From NCBI RefSeq assembly GCF_001667925.1, contig NZ_LZJR01000096.1, positions 62,001 through 126,000 of the forward strand: DNA of 64,000 nucleotides, written 5' to 3'. Position 1 is the stretch's first letter, and each line of letters opens with the position of its first letter. The notes beneath the pieces are model-generated. The model did no database searches, was not told the origin of the DNA, and saw only the letters and a program-made list of their open reading frames with translations. The stretch is from Mycobacterium sp. E2479 (GTDB lineage Bacteria; Actinomycetota; Actinomycetes; Mycobacteriales; Mycobacteriaceae). Shown here piece after piece: positions 55,694-64,000 of the stretch. The position numbers were made by a program, and so were the translations under genes.

Positions 55694-56563
55694 TCAATCC
55701 AGAATCGGATCTGTGCCGTTGAAGCGCTCCAGAACGGCCAGCAGTTCGTCGGCGATTCCGGGCGCGGCGGCCAGCGCAAGGCCGGCCCCGGCCACGCCGG
55801 GCGCGGGCAGAACCACCCGGGCTCCCGCCTCCGCCGCGATCAGCGCACCCGCGGCGCGATCCCACACCTGCAGACCGTGTTCGTAGAAGGCATCCAGGCG
55901 GCCCGAGGCGACCATGCACAGATCCAGTGCCGCCGAGCCGATCCGACGAACATCGCGGACCACCGGCAGCATGCGCGCCAACAGTGCCGCCTGCGCCGCG
56001 CGGCGCTGCCGGGAATAGCCGAAACCGGTGCCCACCAACGCCATCGACAAATCGTCGACGGCGGCGCTCTGTAGCGACTGCGTCCCCTCGTCATCGGTGA
56101 CGTGCGCACCCAGCCCCACCGCCGCCGAGTACACCCGGTTTCCGACGACGTCGGCGACCGCCCCGGCGACCGACTCACCGTTGATCTGTGCGCCGACCGA
56201 CACGGCGTAGGCGGGGATGCCGTAAACGAAATTCACAGTGCCGTCGATGGGATCGAGCACCCAGGTGACCGATCCGGCCGGTGTGCCCGCCGGATCGGCA
56301 GGCCCGCCGCCCTCCTCGCCGAGAATCGGGTCCCCAGGCCGTAATTCGGCCAGCCGGTCGCGCAAGAGCCGTTCGGTTTCCGTGTCGACGACGGTCACCG
56401 GATCGGTCGGGGTGCTCTTCGATCGCACCGCGCCACTGTCATCACTGGCCGCGTCGGCGCCGAAAACCTCTGCCCGCCGACGCCTCACGAACGCGGCGGC
56501 CTCCGCGGCCAAGGTTTCAGCGACGGAACGCAGCCGCACGAGCTCGTCATTCGAAGGGGTCAC
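55694..56563 (-). CDS. suhB: Inositol-1-monophosphatase SuhB
   Basis: A 289-residue Mg2+-dependent phosphatase. Motifs: ILGEEGG, WVLDPIDGTVNFVYGIP (metal-binding D-P-I-D-G-T) and VWDRAAGALIAAEAGARVVL. Hydrolyses inositol 1-phosphate for phosphatidylinositol, LAM and mycothiol supply. Convergent with cei, divergent from ppgK. Matches Rv2701c. Confidence 0.94.
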   Translation of the reverse strand: MTPSNDELVRLRSVAETLAAEAAAFVRRRRAEVFGADAASDDSGAVRSKSTPTDPVTVVDTETERLLRDRLAELRPGDPILGEEGGGPADPAGTPAGSVTWVLDPIDGTVNFVYGIPAYAVSVGAQINGESVAGAVADVVGNRVYSAAVGLGAHVTDDEGTQSLQSAAVDDLSMALVGTGFGYSRQRRAAQAALLARMLPVVRDVRRIGSAALDLCMVASGRLDAFYEHGLQVWDRAAGALIAAEAGARVVLPAPGVAGAGLALAAAPGIADELLAVLERFNGTDPILD

Positions 56564-56665
56564 CGGTCTATCGGATCACAGCCGCCACGCTCGCGCAGAC
56601 GCCCACGGGCCGCACCGCCGCGGCGCTAAGGTGAGCGGACAGCCCAGTCACGCCGAGGAGATTCG

Positions 56666-57475
56666 ATGACCAGCACCGACTCGATCACGGATACGCCCGG
56701 TACCGCTGCCGGCGATGGCAGGCCACAGCGTCGCGGGTTCGGCATCGACGTCGGCGGCAGCGGCATCAAGGGCGGCATCGTCGACATGGACACCGGACGG
56801 TTGATCGGCGAGCGGGTCAAGCTGCTCACCCCGCAGCCCGCGACGCCGTCGGCGGTGGCCAAAACCATCGCTGAGGTGGTCAACACTTTCGGGTGGACCG
56901 GCCCGCTCGGAGTGACCTATCCCGGAGTCGTCACGCACGGTGTCGTGCAGACGGCGGCCAATGTGGATAAGGCGTGGATCGGCACCAACGCGCGCGACGT
57001 CATCAGCGCTGAGCTGAATGGTCAAGACGTCATCGTCCTCAACGACGCCGACGCGGCCGGGCTGGCTGAGGAGCATTACGGTGCGGGCAAAAACCAGTCG
57101 GGCCTGGTGGTGCTGCTGACCTTCGGCACCGGGATCGGTTCCGCGGTGATTCACAACGGGACGCTGATCCCCAACACCGAGTTCGGCCATCTCGAGGTCG
57201 GCGGCAAGGAGGCCGAACAGCGGGCGGCGTCCTCGGTGAAGGAGAAGAACGGCTGGTCCTACGAAAGGTGGGCCAAGCAGGTGACCAAGGTGCTGGTGAG
57301 CATCGAGAACGCGGTCTGGCCCGATCTGTTCATCGCGGGCGGCGGAATCAGCCGTAAGGCCGACAAATGGTTGCCGCTGCTGACCAACCGCACCCCGGTC
57401 GTGGCCGCGGCCCTGCTCAACACCGCTGGGATCGTCGGCGCGGCGATGGCCGCGACCTCGGACGTGACCCACTGA
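56666..57475 (+). CDS. ppgK: Polyphosphate glucokinase PpgK
   Basis: A 269-residue ROK kinase that phosphorylates glucose with polyphosphate or ATP. Phosphate motif GFGIDVGGSGIKGGIVDMD, LTFGTGIGSAVIHNGTLIPN, catalytic loop TEFGHLEVGGKEAE and WPDLFIAGGGISRKADKW. Matches Rv2702. GAGGAG precedes the ATG. Confidence 0.95.
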   Translation: MTSTDSITDTPGTAAGDGRPQRRGFGIDVGGSGIKGGIVDMDTGRLIGERVKLLTPQPATPSAVAKTIAEVVNTFGWTGPLGVTYPGVVTHGVVQTAANVDKAWIGTNARDVISAELNGQDVIVLNDADAAGLAEEHYGAGKNQSGLVVLLTFGTGIGSAVIHNGTLIPNTEFGHLEVGGKEAEQRAASSVKEKNGWSYERWAKQVTKVLVSIENAVWPDLFIAGGGISRKADKWLPLLTNRTPVVAAALLNTAGIVGAAMAATSDVTH

Positions 57476-57651
57476 TTTCGCCCGGCAGAGCCGTAGTACC
57501 GCGCACTGTCGTTACAATGGTGCTCGGCGAACGCCCAACCGACAGCGTGCGACTACTCACGCTGATACCAACGCCGACATCGACATAGCAGACACTTTCG
57601 GTTAACCATGCCCAATACCCACCGAAGGTGAGCCCAAACGAAGGGGTGTAA

Positions 57652-59184
<1,533 letters not shown>

Positions 59185-59275
59185 GGAATACCTCCGGTTA
59201 CTTGCCTGAACAGCAGGTTTGCGGGTCAATCAAGTTATATCACACTAGCATGTTGCTGTCAGTTAAGATAACGAT

Positions 59276-60193
59276 GTGCCTCGCCGCAAACCTCTCCCCC
59301 AGCCGCAGCTAGAACTGGCCGAGCTGCTGCCCTCATGGGTCCTGGCCATGCGCGCCGAGCGGAAGTCCGCCCAGACGATCAAGGGCTACACCGACGGCGT
59401 CCGCGGTTTCATCCGGTGGTGCGACACCAACGGCCACACGCCGGCAATGGAACGCGACCTGGTGAAAGGCTACGTGGCCGATCTGCTCGACAACGGCGCT
59501 GAGCCGTCCACCGCCCGGGCGCGCCAGCTGGGGGTGCGTCGCTTCTCGGCCTGGCTGACCGAAGAGGGCGAATTCAGCGACGACCCCCTGCTGGGCCTGA
59601 AGGCGCCGAAGCTGGACACCAAGGTCACCCAATCGCTCGACGCCGAGGAGCTACGGCGGCTCATCGCCGCCTGCGGCGGCAAGGACTTTCGCGACCGCCG
59701 CGACGAGGCCATCGTGCGGATGATGGTCGAAACCGGCATGCGCGCAGGCGAAGTCTGCGGCCTAACCGTCGCCGACGTCGACCTCCCGCGCGGGCTGGTC
59801 ACCGTCCGACGCGGCAAGGGCGGCAAGGGCAGGATCGCCCCGATCGGCCCGCAGACGGTACGCGCGGTTGACCGCTATCTGAGGATGCGGCGAACGCACC
59901 GCCTGGCCGACACTCCCGCGCTGTGGCTGGGCGACCGCGGGAAGGGACTTGAATACTACGGCCTGTGGTCTGCGTTGAAGTACCGCGCCAATCTGGCCCG
60001 GCTGGAGCATTTCCACCCTCACCTTTTGCGCCACACTGCGGCGTCGCGTTGGCTGGCGGCCGGCGGATCGGAAGGCGGTTTGATGGCGGTTGCCGGCTGG
60101 TCCAGCCGCGACATGCTCGACAGGTACACCCGGTCCACGGCCGCCGAGCGCGCCGCCGAAGAAGCGCGCAAGCTGGCCCTCGACGACATCTGA
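59276..60193 (+). CDS. Short tyrosine recombinase, XerC/D-like
   Basis: A 305-residue recombinase: SAM-like core-binding domain (RAERKSAQTIKGYTDGVRGF) and catalytic domain with Arg in TGMRAGEVCGLTVADV, Lys in VRRGKGGKGRIAP, HLLRHTAASRWLAAGG, the second His replaced by Trp in VAGWSSRDML, and Tyr in LDRYTRS. It lacks the arm-binding N-terminal domain of phage integrases. It begins 91 bases after sigA and reads rightward into the second element; which ends it recombines is not visible in the window. Confidence 0.9.
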   Translation: MPRRKPLPQPQLELAELLPSWVLAMRAERKSAQTIKGYTDGVRGFIRWCDTNGHTPAMERDLVKGYVADLLDNGAEPSTARARQLGVRRFSAWLTEEGEFSDDPLLGLKAPKLDTKVTQSLDAEELRRLIAACGGKDFRDRRDEAIVRMMVETGMRAGEVCGLTVADVDLPRGLVTVRRGKGGKGRIAPIGPQTVRAVDRYLRMRRTHRLADTPALWLGDRGKGLEYYGLWSALKYRANLARLEHFHPHLLRHTAASRWLAAGGSEGGLMAVAGWSSRDMLDRYTRSTAAERAAEEARKLALDDI

Positions 60194-60366
60194 CCGACGC
60201 GCTAAAAGGGCAAAAGTAGGCAACGCATACAGCAGCGCCGTGCTTACCCGGTTATAGTCAAGGCATCGACCGGCAGACCTAACGCAAAGAACACACCGCT
60301 GGGCGAACCGCCTCCCTTTGTTGGAGGCAAGCACCGCAAATCCCCCCAGCACTGAAGGTGTGTTCA

Positions 60367-60654
60367 ATGGCCGCCCCCAAAACACTTGACGGCGCGCAGC
60401 GTTCGCTGCGCGCGTCGCTCGCCGCGCACGAATCGTGGGCTAAGACCGAGGACCGCGGGGCACGTACCGCAGCCGGCACCGCCGCCTCGATGGCCCGCTT
60501 CGACAAAATCGTTGACCCCGACGGCAAACTGACGCCCGCCGAGCGCGCCAAAAGGGCCGAAAACGCCCGCCGCGCAAACTTTCAGCGGATGGCGTATCTC
60601 AGCGCCCGCGCCCGGCAACGCCGCCGCAACCCTATCGACGGAAACGATGCCTAG
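60367..60654 (+). CDS. Small basic hypothetical protein of the second element
   Basis: A 95-residue protein from ATG 60367: MAAPKTLDGAQRSLRASLAA, then TAASMARFDKIVDPDGKLTP and the basic helix AERAKRAENARRANFQRMAY. The C terminus is Arg-rich and likely binds nucleic acid. A GCCTCC/GGAGGC hairpin (60310-60328) lies in its leader and a TTATAGT box at 60253-60259 may be the promoter. Function unknown. Confidence 0.6.
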   Translation: MAAPKTLDGAQRSLRASLAAHESWAKTEDRGARTAAGTAASMARFDKIVDPDGKLTPAERAKRAENARRANFQRMAYLSARARQRRRNPIDGNDA

Positions 60655-60707
60655 CCAACAGCTTTCGGACCCCGGCTGCACCGAACGTCCAGAAAGCAGC
60701 GACCACC

Positions 60708-61076
60708 TTGACAATAAAAGAAGAAGGGCCGGACCATCGGCCCGACCCCTCAACACCTGCCCCTGAGTATACCCCACGCGGGTATCACGCGCACGATGGC
60801 TGGCGAGCCAACCTAGCGCGCATGGCCAGTAAAGCCGCCGCCAGCCCAGATTTCTACGAGATCGCCGGCGGCACAGTACAACACCTCGCCAGCGGCATAA
60901 AAGCGGACGGAAGCGATTCTGTCGCAGCCCAACACGACCGGACCGCCGCCCACTGGGCAGCATGTTTCGTCGCCGACGCGCACCGCGCAGCCGCCGACCC
61001 GAACCACTACCGGTTACAGCCGCCCGGTGTTCGGCTCCTGGCTGACCGTATTCGCGCAAAAGGTAGGCAAAAATGA
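60708..61076 (+). CDS. Hypothetical protein upstream of the primase-helicase
   Basis: About 122 residues if started at TTG 60708, or 84 from ATG 60822. Contains GYHAHDGWRANLARMASKAA, then FYEIAGGTVQHLASGIKADG and WAACFVADAHRAAADPNHYR. A hairpin (GGGCCG/CGGCCC, about 60727-60745) lies in the first part, which makes the later start more likely. The stop overlaps the next ATG (ATGA), so it is translated with the primase-helicase. Confidence 0.55.
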   Translation: MTIKEEGPDHRPDPSTPAPEYTPRGYHAHDGWRANLARMASKAAASPDFYEIAGGTVQHLASGIKADGSDSVAAQHDRTAAHWAACFVADAHRAAADPNHYRLQPPGVRLLADRIRAKGRQK

Positions 61077-63619
61077 GCGCGCCGCCACTGACTGAGGTGC
61101 TCGGCTACGCGCCAGGCGAACACATCTCGCTGAACCACCAGCCCAACGGTGGCGAATTCAGCAGTCAAATCGCGCCAGTCGCGGACATCGGACGGCGCCT
61201 CGCCGAATTGCCGCGCAACGTCAATGTTTGGTTCGGTGTCAACCCCATACGGGCGAATGTCACCGGACGAGGCGGCGCCCGCGACATCACCCGGCTCGCA
61301 GCGCTTTACGCCGAATTCGATCTCAAGCCCGGCGGATGCCCAAACCTGACGACCGTTCACGCGATCATCGGCGCGCTGTCCGAACTGGTCGGCACAGCGC
61401 CTTCGGCGCTCATCCACTCCGGTCACGGCATCCACGCCTACTGGCCCATCGAAGACGGCCACATCAGCGACGCTTTCACCATCACGGACGCACAAGCGTT
61501 GCTGCGCCGGTTCGGTCGCCTCGTAGCCGCGGTCGCGGCACGCCATAACGCGAATGTTGACAACGTGTTCGACCTCGCGCGGGTGCTGCGAGTGCCCGGG
61601 ACGGTCAATCACAAAAACGATCCAGCCCCTGTGCAGCAGTTGGACATTCAACCCGGCGCGCCGTTGACCGTCGCAGAGGCAGACGAACGGCTCAACGAGG
61701 CCGGCATCTATCAAACCGACAGCGACGCCCGAGACACCACCACGATCGTTGCGGCGCCGGACAGTTGGCCGACACCGCCGGAACACACCTGCTCCTACAC
61801 CGCCACAATGGCGGACGGGTGGGCGACCGACACCCCACGCGAACGGCACCCATGGTTCCTGTCCAGCGCAATACGGCTCGAATGCGCCCGCCGCTACGGC
61901 TGCATCACCCCGGGCGATTACCAGGCGGCGCGACAGCGCCTTGAACAGCGATTCCACCACCTTCTCAAGAACGGGGAACCGCAGCGCCAAGCCGGAGCCT
62001 GCGAAATCGACGACATGTGGAAAGAAGCCATCAACCGCGCCGCATGTAAGACCAGCGACGCTTTCAAGGCCGAACTCGGTGCCCACGAACATCACAGCGC
62101 GGCGTCGACCATAGACGCACCCGGCCAGCAGCCGACACCGCGAACCGTGGCCGAGCAAGCGGGTGCCCGGCCGCGCATATGGCAGGCCGGCTCTCTCAAA
62201 TCCGCTGCCGCGCCCCGATGGCTCGCCCAAAAACGCATTCCTCAAGGGCAAGTTTCGGTGTTAGTCGGCGACGAAGGCATCGGCAAAAGCCTTTTCTGGG
62301 TGTGGATTATCGCCCACGTCACAACCGGCCGCCCGCTACCCGAATTCGGGATACCCGCACGCAAGCCCGGCGTGGTTCTAATCGTCATCACCGAAGACGC
62401 ATGGGAAACAGACGTCCTCCCCCGGCTTGACGCCGCAGGCGCTGACCTCGACAACGTCCGTGTCTTGTGCGAGGACGCAGACGGCAGCGGCGCCCCCATC
62501 TTCCCCCGAGACTTCGACCTCATCAGAGGCAGCGAAGAACCCCTCTCCGTGATCGTCGTCGACGCTTGGCTTGACACCGTGGCGGCGGGGCTTGAGGTCC
62601 GCGACACGCAGCAAGCCCGCCAGGCATTGCATCCATGGAAGGAAATTGCCGCCACGACCGACGCTGCCGTACTGCTGGTGGCTCACACCAACAGGGTGGC
62701 GTCCGGCAGCGCACGCGACCGGATCGGCGCCACGGCCGCGTTACGTCAAAAGGCGCGCATGCTGCTGCTCGCGCAACTCGACGAGGACGACAAGCTGACT
62801 GTCGGCCCCGAAAAGGCCAACGGGGTGCGCACCGTCACCGCTGCCGCGTTCACCACCACCGGGGTGCAGTATTTCAAGCCGACCGACGACCATGACGGCA
62901 CCGTTCCGGTGCTCACATACACCGGCGACACGGGACGCACCGCTAAACAGATTCACGAAGATGTGCATGCCGCGCAACGGCAGCGCAGCAAAGCGGCAGA
63001 GCCTGACGACGAGGTGTCGATGTGGTTGCGTGACGCGATCACGGCCACGGAGCGCTGCTGGGCTGCGCCCGCCTACGACGAAGCCGAAATGCGCGGCTGG
63101 TCGACTGACAAAGTTAAACGAGCAAAGAAAAAGCTCGGGGTTATTGCGCGCAAAGATGAAGTGGAAGGCCGATGGTATTGGACGCTGCCAGGGCAAGGGG
63201 GCGCGAAGGGAGCGGATTCGGCCCTATACATCGCGCACCCCCGCTCCCTTGCTCCCTTCCAGGTCGCGGAAAACGGCGGCGCCGGCGCCCGCACCCCCTC
63301 TGACCTGCAAGGGAGCGGGCAGGTTTTTGGCCCCACCCCCTCTGACCTGCAAGGGGGCGAATCCACTCCAGCAAGGATGGAAGAAAAAATACCCTCTGAC
63401 CTGGAAGGGGGCGAAGGGAGCGGGGAAAAGATATCTATAGAGCCTGCGCCCCCTTGCAGGTCAGCCAACAGGCTACGCCCCGATGGCCAGCTGGACATGA
63501 CAGCCCCAGAGGGGGACAGCAAACAATGCGCCAGCGGAGGCTGCAACGCGGAACTGCCCTGGCGGGGGGACAACGAATCCCGTTTTTGCCCCGCCTGCTT
63601 GTGGGCAGGTGCAGCATGA
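61073..63619 (+). CDS. Primase-helicase replication protein (prim-pol plus RepA-like ATPase)
   Basis: An 848-residue fusion. Residues 70-200 look like an archaeo-eukaryotic primase domain: ALYAEFDLKPGG, SALIHSGHGIHAYWPIEDGH and DLARVLRVPGTVNHKND (metal, Ser-His and Arg motifs). Residues 395-560 are a RecA-like hexameric helicase: VSVLVGDEGIGKSLFWVW (Walker A), LSVIVVDAWLDTVAAGLEV (Walker B) and VLLVAHTNR. A helical linker with a winged helix follows, then a repeat segment and a zinc ribbon (CASGGCNAELPW ... RFCPACLWAG). It would start replication of the element. Length and fusion are typical of plasmid or satellite Rep proteins. Confidence 0.85.
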   Translation: MSAPPLTEVLGYAPGEHISLNHQPNGGEFSSQIAPVADIGRRLAELPRNVNVWFGVNPIRANVTGRGGARDITRLAALYAEFDLKPGGCPNLTTVHAIIGALSELVGTAPSALIHSGHGIHAYWPIEDGHISDAFTITDAQALLRRFGRLVAAVAARHNANVDNVFDLARVLRVPGTVNHKNDPAPVQQLDIQPGAPLTVAEADERLNEAGIYQTDSDARDTTTIVAAPDSWPTPPEHTCSYTATMADGWATDTPRERHPWFLSSAIRLECARRYGCITPGDYQAARQRLEQRFHHLLKNGEPQRQAGACEIDDMWKEAINRAACKTSDAFKAELGAHEHHSAASTIDAPGQQPTPRTVAEQAGARPRIWQAGSLKSAAAPRWLAQKRIPQGQVSVLVGDEGIGKSLFWVWIIAHVTTGRPLPEFGIPARKPGVVLIVITEDAWETDVLPRLDAAGADLDNVRVLCEDADGSGAPIFPRDFDLIRGSEEPLSVIVVDAWLDTVAAGLEVRDTQQARQALHPWKEIAATTDAAVLLVAHTNRVASGSARDRIGATAALRQKARMLLLAQLDEDDKLTVGPEKANGVRTVTAAAFTTTGVQYFKPTDDHDGTVPVLTYTGDTGRTAKQIHEDVHAAQRQRSKAAEPDDEVSMWLRDAITATERCWAAPAYDEAEMRGWSTDKVKRAKKKLGVIARKDEVEGRWYWTLPGQGGAKGADSALYIAHPRSLAPFQVAENGGAGARTPSDLQGSGQVFGPTPSDLQGGESTPARMEEKIPSDLEGGEGSGEKISIEPAPPCRSANRLRPDGQLDMTAPEGDSKQCASGGCNAELPWRGDNESRFCPACLWAGAA
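63256..63465. repeat. Iteron-like repeats inside the primase-helicase gene
   Basis: TCTGACCTGCAAGGG occurs at 63299-63313 and 63341-63355, a one-base variant at 63395-63409 and an inverted near-copy at 63451-63465. A shorter inverted relative (CCCTTCCAGGT) is near 63255-63265, and CAAGGGGGCG/CGAAGGGAGCGG strings lie at 63193-63215. At protein level this is a repeat of TPSDLQGG. Direct and inverted copies within about 210 bp resemble a replication origin embedded in the rep gene. Confidence 0.65.
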
Positions 63620-63864
63620 GCCAGCAACCTAATCGCGCGGCCCGTCGGCGCGCTGAACGTGCCGCGCGGAAGTCCGCCACCGCGATCCTCAACGCGATTG
63701 ATCGGGGCCGCCCGGTCGTCGGCCTCACTGGTGCGTGCTCCGACTGCGGGGCGACTGGCTCGCTGACGCCGATCAGCGCGGGGCAGGTACTAGCCGAGGT
63801 GTGGCATGACCCGTCATGCCCGGCCGCCCGCGGCGTAGTCGCTTGGAGACCCGAAGGTGCCTAG
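63616..63864 (+). CDS. Small zinc-ribbon-like protein
   Basis: An 82-residue protein from ATG 63616, overlapping the primase-helicase stop (ATGA). Basic N terminus (NRAARRRAERAARKSATAIL), then GACSDCGATGS and DPSCPAARGVVAW, three Cys suited to zinc binding. Function unknown; probably part of the same transcript. Confidence 0.6.
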   Translation: MSQQPNRAARRRAERAARKSATAILNAIDRGRPVVGLTGACSDCGATGSLTPISAGQVLAEVWHDPSCPAARGVVAWRPEGA

Positions 63865-64000
63865 CCATACACCCAGCGCGCCGCCCATGCTGCTGTCAGC
63901 CCGCGCCGAAGCTCAACGGCGCGGCGTCCGGCACGACCAAGTGCTTGCGGAGCGCCGCTTGCTGCCGCTGCCGGCCGGGCAGCGCGTCCTGGGCCGTGAT
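63857..64000 (+). CDS. Start of a further gene, cut by the window edge
   Basis: GTG 63857 overlaps the previous stop by 8 bases and the frame is open to the end of the window. It reads VPSHTPSAPPMLLSARAEAQ, then RRGVRHDQVLAERRLLPLPA. Too short to classify. Confidence 0.45.
   Translation, partial: MPSHTPSAPPMLLSARAEAQRRGVRHDQVLAERRLLPLPAGQRVLGRD

Overview
The window is a GC-rich mycobacterial chromosome segment. From about 26 kb to 59 kb the gene content and order follow the M. tuberculosis H37Rv block Rv2667 to Rv2703 as I remember it (clpC2 ... aftC, msrB, chdC-hemY-hemE, rnd, dxs, ceoBC, dut, cei, suhB, ppgK, sigA). Sequence differences and accessory content argue for a non-tuberculosis Mycobacterium, but I cannot name the species.

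Region 1 (1-540) holds the start of an SRPBCC gene cut by the window edge. Region 2 (540-9838) is a compact 9.3 kb phage-like element in the 3' end of a tRNA-Val(CAC) gene, with a 21-bp duplication as attL/attR. It carries a tyrosine integrase, excisionase, HNH-like protein, a palindrome beside a replication-type gene, a chain of small overlapping genes, an HK97-type major capsid protein, a Cys-rich protein with a HAD phosphatase, and a terminase small subunit. I see no portal, large terminase, tail or lysis genes. It resembles M. tuberculosis phiRv2 and looks like a capsid-carrying phage satellite rather than a full prophage. Paired 11-bp-spaced repeats lie just inside both ends and are probably integrase arm sites.

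Region 3 (9.8-10.3 kb) is a tRNA cluster (Val-CAC on the minus strand; Gly-GCC, Cys-GCA and Val-GAC on the plus strand). Region 4 (10.4-26 kb) is accessory and partly decayed: small exported proteins, DUF732 proteins and remnants, several genes broken by single-base frameshifts, a duplicated small lipoprotein locus, a WhiB4-like gene, a CsbD-like protein, a universal stress protein, an SDR oxidoreductase, and a degraded copy of a gene found in the phage-like element.

Region 5 (26.3-59.2 kb) is core chromosome: cation efflux, two DUF732 genes, clpC2 with palindromic operators, RibD-like reductase, arabinan biosynthesis (aftC), methionine sulfoxide repair (msrB), the last steps of heme synthesis (hemE, hemY, chdC in one overlapping minus-strand run), isoprenoid precursor synthesis (dxs), potassium regulation (ceoB/ceoC), dUTPase, an envelope protein with a CRP-type site upstream, inositol phosphatase, polyphosphate glucokinase and the principal sigma factor.

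Region 6 (59.2 kb to the end) is a second mobile element placed directly after sigA: a short tyrosine recombinase, small hypothetical genes, and an 848-residue primase-helicase fusion whose 3' coding region contains iteron-like repeats. Its far end is outside the window.
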